Assembly (NCBI RefSeq): GCF_900537175.1 | Contig: NZ_LS999833.1 | Span: forward strand, 806,001-870,000 | Source of the DNA: Lentilitoribacter sp. Alg239-R112 | Lineage (GTDB): Bacteria; Pseudomonadota; Alphaproteobacteria; Rhizobiales; Rhizobiaceae | Direction of reading: 5' to 3' | Length of the DNA stretch: 64,000 bases | In this document: one piece after another, positions 54,466 to 64,000 of the stretch | Position numbering within the stretch: position 1 is the first letter of the stretch | How the letters are laid out: each line of letters opens with the position of its first letter | Made by a program: the position numbers and the translations under genes | The notes under the pieces: generated by a model | The model's database searches: none | Told to the model about the DNA's origin: nothing | What the model saw: only the letters and a program-made list of their open reading frames with translations

Positions 54466-55071
54466 TCATAATTTCTTCTCCGCATCCACCGTTTCAGACA
54501 AAGCTGCAACAGGTTTTTCACTCTCATGGGAGAAAAAAGTGTAAGAAAGTGTAATGGTTTTGATGTCCTTAGTTTCTTCGTAATCAACAATTTCTGGATC
54601 AACGAAAAATATCACCGGCATATCCAAGCTTTCACCTGGCTCTAAGTCTGTTTCAGTAAAGCAGAAACACTCCACCTTATTAAAATAGGCACCAGCAGAT
54701 TGAGGCGTCACATTAAATGTAGCTTGTCCATTCGTTGTCATGCCAGCAATATTCTTTGCCAAATACTCAATTTGAGCTGTTTCGCCAATTGCAATCTCAA
54801 TTTCGCGAACCTTGGGTTTGAAATCCCAGGGTAGATCTCCTGAAACATTTGCGTCAAAACGAATTTTAATTTTCTGGTCAAGAATAACGTCAGATGCCTG
54901 CTCAACACGAGATGTAGTACCACCATACCCCGTAACCTGACAAAAAATTTCATAAAGCGGTACAGCAGCATAGCTCACACCGACCATAGCACCAACAAAA
55001 GCTACACAGGCGATGGCGACTTTACCATTGCTGTTTTTAACTGCTTTGTTTTCTGCTTGGTTATCAGTCAT
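54466..55071 (-). CDS. ctaG: Cytochrome c oxidase assembly protein CtaG/Cox11
   Basis: A 201-residue copper chaperone for CuB. One N-terminal transmembrane helix (about 18-37, VAIACVAFVGAMVGVSYAAVPLYEIFCQVTGYGG) leads to a periplasmic immunoglobulin-like domain with the copper-binding CFCF motif in NKVECFCFTE and PVIFFVDPEIVDYEETKDIKTITLSYTFF. Placement between ctaB/coxF and ctaE is the standard alphaproteobacterial order. Confidence 0.96.
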   Translation of the reverse strand: MTDNQAENKAVKNSNGKVAIACVAFVGAMVGVSYAAVPLYEIFCQVTGYGGTTSRVEQASDVILDQKIKIRFDANVSGDLPWDFKPKVREIEIAIGETAQIEYLAKNIAGMTTNGQATFNVTPQSAGAYFNKVECFCFTETDLEPGESLDMPVIFFVDPEIVDYEETKDIKTITLSYTFFSHESEKPVAALSETVDAEKKL

Positions 55072-55080
55072 GACAGCTTC

Positions 55081-55239
55081 CTAAAACTTTCCTGATGCAA
55101 CATCAGGACCAATTTTAACAACGGTTAGAATGTAAACTATGACGACAAAAACAATCAGCACAATTCCCAGAGCTACAGAGCGGGCTTTCCTAGCTTTTGC
55201 CTGTTTCTCGGTCAGAGTTACTTTTTCAATCTCAGACAT
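55081..55239 (-). CDS. CoxF-like small membrane protein
   Basis: A 52-residue frame with a basic, helical N-terminus ([20 protein letters not shown]), one transmembrane helix (about 21-42) and a short tail ending GPDVASGKF. Its ATG overlaps the ctaB stop (TAATG) and it ends nine bases before ctaG. Similar tiny CoxF proteins occupy exactly this slot in rhizobial cta operons. It may assist oxidase assembly; its function is not well known. Confidence 0.85.
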   Translation of the reverse strand: MSEIEKVTLTEKQAKARKARSVALGIVLIVFVVIVYILTVVKIGPDVASGKF

Positions 55240-56183
55240 TAAAGAACTCCGATAGCAAGTTCGATGCCGCGATCAATGATAAACATTGAGAAAATAGCAA
55301 ATAGATAAATAATAGAGAAGCCAAACAACTTCTTAGCGGCTGTCATCTTGGAATCCGCTTCGTCCATCCTATAAGTTTTCCAGGAGTAAAAAACAAAACC
55401 CAGACCAAGAGCAAGTGCAACAGTGCCATATGCAAGCCCCGCAAAGCCCATAAGGGTTGGTAAAACACCACAAATTGCGGTTAAGATGGCATATGCTAGC
55501 ATCTGTATTTTAGTTTTATGCGCGCCAACAACATTCGGCATCATTGGAACACCAACGGCTTCATAATCCGTTTGCTTGAATAGTGCCAAAGCCCAAAAGT
55601 GAGGCGGTGTCCACAGAAAAATAATAGAAAAGAGAACAACACTCTCAAGCGTGACAGTGCCGGTCACAGCGGCCCAACCAATCATTGGCGGAAATGCACC
55701 AGCTGCGCCACCAATCACAATATTCTGCGGTGTCGAGCGCTTAAGCCACATGGTATAAACCACAGCATAAAAGAAGATAGTGAACGCTAGAATACCGGCA
55801 GCTAACCAATTTGTGGCAAGGCCGAGGATAATTGTCGCGAAGACTGATAAAACGACACCAAAACCAAGTGCTTCTTGACCAGTAATTCGTCCTGATGGAA
55901 TCGGGCGCTTCTGAGTACGTGTCATGATGACGTCAATATCAGCATCATACCACATGTTGAGCGCACCACTGGCACCAGCACCAATGGCAATACAAAGAAT
56001 CGCAATGATACCAATAACCGGGTGAATATTCCCTGGGGCAATAATCAAACCTACTGCGGCAGTAAATACGACAAGCGACATGACACGTGGCTTTAACAAC
56101 TCAAAATAGTCACCAGCTAAAGCCTCGGACAAATGAGTGTCGGGCAGCTCTGCGGTTAGTTCTATATTTTGACTACTTGCCAT
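55239..56183 (-). CDS. ctaB: Protoheme IX farnesyltransferase (heme O synthase)
   Basis: A 314-residue polytopic UbiA-family prenyltransferase with about nine helices. The first Asp-rich motif [25 protein letters not shown] binds farnesyl-PP/Mg. The second conserved loop reads [30 protein letters not shown], and a Lys/Arg-rich loop TKIQ follows. It makes heme O, the precursor of heme A for subunit I. It is preceded by an 80-base gap with a hairpin after ctaD. Confidence 0.96.
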   Translation of the reverse strand: MASSQNIELTAELPDTHLSEALAGDYFELLKPRVMSLVVFTAAVGLIIAPGNIHPVIGIIAILCIAIGAGASGALNMWYDADIDVIMTRTQKRPIPSGRITGQEALGFGVVLSVFATIILGLATNWLAAGILAFTIFFYAVVYTMWLKRSTPQNIVIGGAAGAFPPMIGWAAVTGTVTLESVVLFSIIFLWTPPHFWALALFKQTDYEAVGVPMMPNVVGAHKTKIQMLAYAILTAICGVLPTLMGFAGLAYGTVALALGLGFVFYSWKTYRMDEADSKMTAAKKLFGFSIIYLFAIFSMFIIDRGIELAIGVL

Positions 56184-56221
56184 TTGACGAATGATCCAAA
56201 AATCAGTTTGTTATTTATATT

Positions 56222-56243
56222 GAAACCGCCAAAAGGCGGTTTC
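56222..56243 (-). other. Hairpin between ctaD and ctaB
   Basis: A perfect 9-bp stem GAAACCGCC/GGCGGTTTC with a 4-base loop in the only larger gap of the cta operon. There is no U-tract on the minus strand, so read-through or mRNA processing that favours ctaC-ctaD transcripts is more likely than full termination. Confidence 0.5.
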
Positions 56244-56263
56244 AAATTCTCGTTTTTGGAAGA

Positions 56264-58827
<2,564 letters not shown>

Positions 58828-59216
58828 GTTAGGTCTCCCTCACATACATCTGCGCGTCAGAAAACCACGCAGAATCCCAAAATAATTGTTGCTGTTAAAA
58901 CCACACAATGGCCTCTATCGCAATATACGTATTGCTGAATTCATGCGGCATTTTTGCGCGGGGGCCCAAAAACCCTTATAAATCCACAATTGTGAGCATA
59001 TTTATACCATCATTTCAGCAAAGGCTTGCGTCAACTTTACAAAAAAGAATTCCAATTATTAAAAAAAACGTGGAATTCCTCAATTTGGACGAATTTCAAA
59101 ACCCTTATCAAGCTGGAAAAGAACTAATATAGTGATTTAATATGCATTTTCTTTTATGCACATATAAATCAACAGTAGAGTACTGATTCGCCTGAATGGG
59201 GGCTTAATTAATTTTG
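58828..59216. other. Intergenic region upstream of ctaC and the IalB-like gene
   Basis: About 390 AT-rich bases between divergent genes, expected to contain both promoters. A 10-bp palindrome CACAATTGTG occurs near 58986. I saw no credible small gene, RNA or terminator. Confidence 0.4.
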
Positions 59217-59798
59217 ATGATGAGAAACTCGATGCGCCTTTCCAAAATTGCTGTTTGCCTTTCAATGTTTTTGTCTTTGATATTTCCTCTTCATAGTATG
59301 GCTCAAACTTCTGAAGCCAACCCTGAGCGGCAAGTTATTCCGAACCCTAATGGCACAAGCAGTCAACCTCCTGGCTATATCAAGGAAAAATTTGGCGAGT
59401 GGCATCTAGTTTGTGACCAACCTGCGGGGGCACCCGGTGATCAATGTGTTCTAATGCAGAATGTAGTCGCCGATGACAGAGCTGACGTTGGCCTTTCAGT
59501 CATTGTAATTAAAACAGCGGATAAAAAGGCACGTATTCTTCGCATCTTGGCTCCGCTCGGTGTTCTTCTGCCCAATGGTTTAGGTCTTATCATTGACGGT
59601 AAAGATCTTGGTCGCGCTTATTTCACACGTTGCTTTACGGACGGATGCTTTGTTCAAGTTATTATGGATGATGATATGCTTAACGCATTGAAAAGCGGAG
59701 ATACTGCTATCTTTTTCATTTTCCAAAGCGAAGAAGAAGGCATAGGCCTACCAGTTGACCTAACCGGTTTTTCAAAAGGCTTTGAAGCACTCGAATAA
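59217..59798 (+). CDS. Invasion-associated locus B (IalB/InvB) family protein
   Basis: A 193-residue periplasmic protein. The signal peptide (SKIAVCLSMFLSLIFPLHSMA) ends near residue 30; several adjacent ATGs (59217, 59220, 59232) make the exact start uncertain. The mature domain has the family pattern FGEWHLVCDQ, GDQCVLMQ, LRILAPLGVLLPNGLGLIIDG and YFTRCFTDGCFVQVIMDDDML, with four cysteines expected to form two disulfides. The name comes from Bartonella, but members are widespread in free-living rhizobia and the molecular role is unknown. Confidence 0.88.
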   Translation: MMRNSMRLSKIAVCLSMFLSLIFPLHSMAQTSEANPERQVIPNPNGTSSQPPGYIKEKFGEWHLVCDQPAGAPGDQCVLMQNVVADDRADVGLSVIVIKTADKKARILRILAPLGVLLPNGLGLIIDGKDLGRAYFTRCFTDGCFVQVIMDDDMLNALKSGDTAIFFIFQSEEEGIGLPVDLTGFSKGFEALE

Positions 59799-59906
59799 GT
59801 TCACACCTATTTGAAGCTATCATGAGCTGAATATATTTGTACTTTCAAAGGTTCAGCTCCATATTAGTTCATTGATGTACGCACAAACGATAATACGGAG
59901 TTCGTA

Positions 59907-61322
59907 ATGGCTGACAATTTGTTTGAAAATTTTGACATCGACGAAGCAAGGATTCAGTCGATTGTGGCAAACAGCCTTTCGAACGCAGATGATGGCGAGC
60001 TTTATGTTGAATATTCGGAAGCTGAGTCTCTTACGTTTGACAATGGTCGTCTCAAAGGCGGCAGCTTTCATAGTGATCAAGGTTTTGGACTACGCTCTGT
60101 CGCAGGCGAAGCAACTGGCTATGCGCATTCTGGCGAGATGACAGAACAGGCGCTCATGAGGGCTGTTGATTCCGTCAGCGCGGTTACACGTGGTTACAAA
60201 GGTACATATTCCGAACCGCCAGTTGGCACCAACCGTAAACTCTATTCAGAAAACAATCCCCTTAGCTCACCAAACTTTGAAGCAAAAGTCACTCTTCTGC
60301 AGGATATTGATGCCTATCTGCGCGATAAGGATGAAAGCGTTCGACAAGTTACCGCTTCGCTAAGTGCAAGTTGGCAGGTTGTGAATATCCTGCGCGCTGA
60401 TGGCCATATTGTGCGCGATATTCGCCCTCTCACGCGAATGAATATCTCGGTCGTTGTTGGTAAAGGTGATCGTCAGGAAACAGGTTCATTTGGCATTGGC
60501 GGGCGTCAGGACTTCGGCGAGTTCATTGCAATTGATAGCTGGAAACATGGTGCCGACGAAGCGCTACGCCAAGGATTGGTCAATCTTGAAGCAATTGCCG
60601 CGCCCGCTGGCACAATGGATGTTGTTCTTGGCGCTGGTTGGCCTGGCGTGATGTTACATGAGGCAGTGGGCCACGGGCTGGAAGGCGATTTTAATCGTAA
60701 AAAGACATCGGCGTTTGCTGGTCTTTTGGGTGAGCAAGTTGCAGCAAAAGGTGTCACCGTCGTGGATGACGGCACGATTGATAACCGTCGAGGTTCTCTT
60801 TCTGTTGACGATGAAGGCACACCCACTGGCTATAATGTTCTTATCGATGATGGAAAACTCGTTGGCTATATGCAAGATCGGCAGAATGCGCGTCTTATGG
60901 GCGTAAAACCTACTGGAAATGGTCGCCGCCAAGGTTACGCACATCAACCTATGCCGCGCATGACAAACACCTACATGCTGGGTGGAGATAAAGAGCCTGC
61001 GGAGATTATTGAATCCGTTAAAAATGGCATCTATGCCGTCTCATTTGGCGGCGGTCAGGTTGATATTACATCAGGTAAATTCGTTTTTGGTTGCACAGAA
61101 GCTTATATGATTGAAAACGGGAAAATTGGTGCACCTGTCAAGGGTGCTATGATGATTGGCAATGGCCCCGAAGCGATGCATCGCGTATCAATGGTTGGCA
61201 ATGATATGGAACTTGATACTGGCATTGGTATGTGTGGCAAACAAGGCCAAGGCGTTCCAGTTGGCGTTGGGCAGCCTCATCTTCGTATGGATCAGATGAC
61301 AATTGGTGGTACACAGACTTAG
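59907..61322 (+). CDS. tldD: TldD-family metalloprotease
   Basis: A 471-residue peptidase that works as a TldD/TldE(PmbA) heterodimer to degrade unfolded small peptides and process modified peptides. The metal site is HEAVGHGLEGD (about 248-258) with the downstream Cys in FVFGCTEAYMIENGKIG. The N-terminal half has LTFDNGRLKGGSFHSDQGFGLRSV, and the C-terminal end is GQGVPVGVGQPHLRMDQMTIGGT. The partner PmbA is not in the window. It follows the IalB-like gene and lies next to the cta operon, as often in rhizobia. Confidence 0.94.
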   Translation: MADNLFENFDIDEARIQSIVANSLSNADDGELYVEYSEAESLTFDNGRLKGGSFHSDQGFGLRSVAGEATGYAHSGEMTEQALMRAVDSVSAVTRGYKGTYSEPPVGTNRKLYSENNPLSSPNFEAKVTLLQDIDAYLRDKDESVRQVTASLSASWQVVNILRADGHIVRDIRPLTRMNISVVVGKGDRQETGSFGIGGRQDFGEFIAIDSWKHGADEALRQGLVNLEAIAAPAGTMDVVLGAGWPGVMLHEAVGHGLEGDFNRKKTSAFAGLLGEQVAAKGVTVVDDGTIDNRRGSLSVDDEGTPTGYNVLIDDGKLVGYMQDRQNARLMGVKPTGNGRRQGYAHQPMPRMTNTYMLGGDKEPAEIIESVKNGIYAVSFGGGQVDITSGKFVFGCTEAYMIENGKIGAPVKGAMMIGNGPEAMHRVSMVGNDMELDTGIGMCGKQGQGVPVGVGQPHLRMDQMTIGGTQT

Positions 61323-61324
61323 TG

Positions 61325-62545
61325 TTAGTGGTGCTGGATAATTCCATCCTGCACGATCACGTCTTTCTTTGTACTTACAAGCTTTGCTTTGCTGGGCTGT
61401 TTTGCAAGTTCGTCAGAGTAAACCGGGCCAAGCAAGCGCAGGAAATAATCAAATGAAATGCATTTGTCTTGATAAAGCCCATACTGACGATGAATATCAT
61501 AAATTGATTTCTTCGTTTTACGGTAGCGTTTTATATCCATCGAATGTTTGAAATTTACACGAGAAATTTGATATCCTCCCTCAGGAGCACCTAATCCTAA
61601 AGCTTTGAACATATCAGATTTATAGAAGCAAACAGGATCATCTTTGCATTGATAATCATGCCAAAACAGCTCCTTTAATTTAAGAAGCTTGCTTATCTTT
61701 TCTCTAAAAAACGACGCCTTGGGAACCAATGCAGTACTCAGCAGACTTCCACCCATGCTCAAGAAAGTAACGCGTCGCCCTTCCAATAAAGATGGATTTT
61801 GATCTAGAACTTTTGCCAAAACTATGGGCACCCAAACCGCACCGAAACTGTGCCCAGCAAAAACCACTTCATCATGCTGGCTTATTGTCAGTTCACGGGA
61901 CACCACCTGCGCGAAAATCTCGTAGCGTTTTTCGATATCCTCATTGGCACCGACAGCCATATCTCTTGCATATCCCCAATGTCCTATTGTTAGTGGGAAA
62001 AGCAACCTATCGCCAGGCCATTTGCAAAATACAAAAAACAGAATGATGGAAAGGATGGTAACGGAAACGGTTCGTATCTGGTCATCAAAATTAAGTATGC
62101 CCACAAGCGAGGAGGTAGCACCATACGACAGACCGGCAAAGAGTATCATCATTATGATTGGGAAGAGTGCAAAACCACCATAAAGTTTACTTTGTTTGAA
62201 GTATCTAAAAACCGTTCCATCAGAGAAAAACGCCAGATATTTTGGAACATTTTTCAACATATTCCCAACTATGAAACCATCCAAATACGGCGCAACAATA
62301 TCACCAAATGAAAACTGGATAATACGGGTATTAACCTGCCAATTTTCTCCCGTGATTTCTAAATCGCATTCAACGAAATGGTCATCTAAATGCTGGTTTT
62401 GCTTTTTTTGTTCCGTCGAAATACCCCAAATTTCACTTGTTTTTTTTGCGCAATACACCACACGACCAAGCATCTTCTCACCCGCACTCGCTTCAAACCC
62501 TTGAAAGTTAAAGACTAATCTTGATTTTACAGGTACATCTGGCAT
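61325..62545 (-). CDS. Membrane protein with a lipase-like GHSFG motif
   Basis: A 406-residue protein that I cannot assign to a named family. The first 135 residues are soluble. Two transmembrane helices follow (about 140-165 and 178-196), then a C-terminal soluble domain with VVFAGHSFGAVWVPIVLAKVL, the nucleophile-elbow pattern GHSxG of alpha/beta hydrolases, followed by RRVTFLSMGGSLLS. The N-terminus RLVFNFQGFEASAGEKM, with an aspartate-rich partner region, may be the first strand of the same fold interrupted by the membrane hairpin. A clear catalytic Asp/His pair is not obvious. It converges on tldD two bases away. Confidence 0.65.
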   Translation of the reverse strand: MPDVPVKSRLVFNFQGFEASAGEKMLGRVVYCAKKTSEIWGISTEQKKQNQHLDDHFVECDLEITGENWQVNTRIIQFSFGDIVAPYLDGFIVGNMLKNVPKYLAFFSDGTVFRYFKQSKLYGGFALFPIIMMILFAGLSYGATSSLVGILNFDDQIRTVSVTILSIILFFVFCKWPGDRLLFPLTIGHWGYARDMAVGANEDIEKRYEIFAQVVSRELTISQHDEVVFAGHSFGAVWVPIVLAKVLDQNPSLLEGRRVTFLSMGGSLLSTALVPKASFFREKISKLLKLKELFWHDYQCKDDPVCFYKSDMFKALGLGAPEGGYQISRVNFKHSMDIKRYRKTKKSIYDIHRQYGLYQDKCISFDYFLRLLGPVYSDELAKQPSKAKLVSTKKDVIVQDGIIQHH

Positions 62546-62675
62546 GAAAATGATTTACTCGATTTTAACTACAAAGAGAGGTTCTGCAATATAAAGCGTA
62601 AATGCGTTTCAAATTCAATCTAACTTAATAGAATTCATTTATTATCGCGAGTATCTTAGCTCAAGGCCATATGAA

Positions 62676-63737
62676 ATGAACAAACCCCTTGCGATAGCTC
62701 TTCGCAGATCAATGAAAAAGGCAATGATTCAAGCTGGTTTGGAAACAATTTCCGGGATCAATAGCTTAGGTATGATGTCTGAATTATCGGGCATTGGCGC
62801 TATTTTCACGATGCACCGGGTTGAACCCACACCTGACCCATTGTTTAACCCAAGTGCGCATTTGAGCGTGACCCCGGATTTTTTGGAAAAAACAATTCTG
62901 GCATTGAAAGCAAAGAATTACCGCGCTTACTCACTAAACGATTTAAAGGCCTATTTAAAAGACCCAAACCCTCGCCAACCTGCGATGTTTTTTACTCTTG
63001 ATGATGGGTATAAAAATAATCTCGAATATGCGTTGCCGGTGTTTAAAAAGCACAATGTACCTTTCACGGTATTTGCCTGTAGTGGTTTCGTTGAGCGTTC
63101 CCATACCATGTGGTGGGAAACAACCGCTGAATTATTGATGAAAGTTGATGAACTCAACTACGATATTGGCAAGGGCGAACGTCGTTTTGAAGTAAAATCG
63201 GCTGCGCAAAAATATGCCGCATTCGAGCAAATATCTCAAGATATGACAATGCTAGAGCATAGCGCTGCTGTCGAAAGATTGGATCAACTCGCTTCTGAGC
63301 ACGGAATTAATGCTCAAAATATTACCAATGATCTCATTTTAACAGATGAAGAATTGCGAAACCTATCTAGAGAACCATTGGCAGACATTGGCGCGCACAC
63401 TATCAGTCACGCCAATTTGGCACTGGTAAATGATCAGAAACTTGGTTTTGAGATGGCGTTTTCAAAAGACCACATTGAAACAATAACGGGCATGCCTGCT
63501 CCCCATTTCGCTTTCCCTTATGGAAAACTAGAAAATGCAGGCAAAAGAGAATTTGAGAAGGCGCGCAACTCGGGTTTTGATTTATCTGTTACCACTGAGC
63601 CAAATGTGCTTGATCAAACCGCCTGTCAAAACCTATTCGCACTCAAACGTATTTCACTCAACGGATATTATCAGCGAAGCCGATATGTTAAAGCACTAGC
63701 TTCTGGCATTCCGTTTAAGCTTATGAAGGCTGGATAA
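62676..63737 (+). CDS. Polysaccharide deacetylase family protein
   Basis: A 353-residue NodB-homology protein. Motif 1 MFFTLDDGYKNN has the catalytic and metal Asp, and motif 2 GAHTISHANLA has the two metal His. Later FAFPYGKLENAG and SVTTEPN complete the barrel. There is no signal peptide, so a cytoplasmic role in modifying a lipid-linked or nucleotide-linked glycan is likely. A region rich in helices is inserted between the motifs (about 150-230). The exact substrate is unknown. Confidence 0.86.
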   Translation: MNKPLAIALRRSMKKAMIQAGLETISGINSLGMMSELSGIGAIFTMHRVEPTPDPLFNPSAHLSVTPDFLEKTILALKAKNYRAYSLNDLKAYLKDPNPRQPAMFFTLDDGYKNNLEYALPVFKKHNVPFTVFACSGFVERSHTMWWETTAELLMKVDELNYDIGKGERRFEVKSAAQKYAAFEQISQDMTMLEHSAAVERLDQLASEHGINAQNITNDLILTDEELRNLSREPLADIGAHTISHANLALVNDQKLGFEMAFSKDHIETITGMPAPHFAFPYGKLENAGKREFEKARNSGFDLSVTTEPNVLDQTACQNLFALKRISLNGYYQRSRYVKALASGIPFKLMKAG

Positions 63738-63740
63738 CCG

Positions 63741-64000
63741 TTATGGAAAAAGGCGCTTTGTCGTCCAATCGTCAGAACTTGCTGCTCTTTCAAACACAAT
63801 CCGGTCATGCAGCCGATATGGACGATCATGCCAAAACTCAATCGAAAGCGGTGTTAGTCTAAAGCCAGACCAATGTGAAGGACGGGGGATATCACCATCA
63901 CCAAACTTCTCGGTAAACTGGTTAACAAGACCTTCCAATTCACTACGTTCGGACAACTCTCGCGACTGTGCTGATGCCCAAGCTCCTACCCGGCTACCTC
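63741..64000 (-). CDS. pdxH: Pyridoxamine 5'-phosphate oxidase, C-terminal part
   Basis: The frame is open from the TAA at 63741 through the window edge, so the 5' part of the gene is outside. Visible residues read [20 protein letters not shown], then [34 protein letters not shown] and W-x5-RLFP at the end. This is the C-terminal PdxH signature, which contacts FMN and the pyridoxal phosphate product. The enzyme makes PLP from PNP/PMP. It converges on the deacetylase gene three bases away. Confidence 0.9.
   Translation of the reverse strand, partial: GSRVGAWASAQSRELSERSELEGLVNQFTEKFGDGDIPRPSHWSGFRLTPLSIEFWHDRPYRLHDRIVFERAASSDDWTTKRLFP

Noticed and set aside
58908..59132. A 74-codon plus-strand frame upstream of the IalB-like gene
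   Set aside because: No ribosome binding site, no recognisable protein pattern, and it overlaps the expected ctaC promoter region.
59824..59859. Inverted repeat GAGCTGAA/TTCAGCTC between the IalB-like gene and tldD
   Set aside because: The loop is about 20 bases and there is no U-run, so it is too weak to call a terminator or operator.

Overview
The window looks like chromosome of a low-GC alphaproteobacterium of the Hyphomicrobiales (Rhizobiales). The evidence is gene content and order: a ctaC-ctaD-ctaB-coxF-ctaG-ctaE-DUF983-surf1-ispH-thrB-rnhA run, a CcrM-type GANTC methyltransferase, DciA (DUF721), an IalB/InvB-family protein, a smo/mtl polyol operon and a TldD next to the cta cluster. 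A marine lifestyle is only a guess from the SbtA-type bicarbonate permease and the base composition. No rRNA, CRISPR array or insertion sequence was seen; there is one tRNA (Gln, TTG).

Region 1 (1-7.6 kb) is a surface and sensing block. Two small secreted proteins flank a large autotransporter and a hybrid histidine kinase with four PAS repeats plus its OmpR-type regulator. The same 17-bp box lies about 95-105 bp upstream of both the autotransporter and the kinase operon, in the same orientation, which suggests that the two-component system controls itself and the autotransporter.

Region 2 (7.7-15.9 kb) is a sorbitol/mannitol-type operon: binding protein, two permeases, an internally deleted sorbitol dehydrogenase remnant, an AraC regulator, mannitol dehydrogenase, the ABC ATPase and a fructokinase. 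Most junctions overlap by a few bases. The set would import a polyol, oxidise mannitol to fructose and phosphorylate it; the sorbitol branch looks lost.

Region 3 (15.9-19.7 kb) is accessory. It has about 0.8 kb of apparent gene debris, then a DUF3489-DUF2924-serine recombinase cassette, then tRNA-Gln.

Region 4 (19.8-32.8 kb) is mixed metabolism: an MBL-fold hydrolase, a DUF1499 membrane protein, a PPDK-like protein with an apparently ruined ATP domain, a DUF2793 protein, a DegT-type aminotransferase, an OxyR-like regulator divergent from an sbtA-sbtB-like bicarbonate pair whose leader carries a strong intrinsic terminator, an alpha/beta hydrolase, a tiny DUF3563-like protein, a PLP decarboxylase and a flavodoxin-fold reductase.

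Region 5 (32.8-49.8 kb) is largely housekeeping: smc, a lipoprotein DsbA, dciA, mutY, ccrM, an HAD phosphatase, a lipoprotein, thrC, an M16 peptidase, a 7TM-PAS-GGDEF-EAL protein, yqgE, a DsbD-N-like secreted protein and a peroxiredoxin.

Region 6 (49.8-64 kb) holds the aa3-type cytochrome c oxidase operon with assembly factors and ispH, thrB and rnhA, followed by an IalB-like protein, tldD, a membrane protein with a hydrolase-like motif, a polysaccharide deacetylase and the 3' part of pdxH, which is cut by the window edge.
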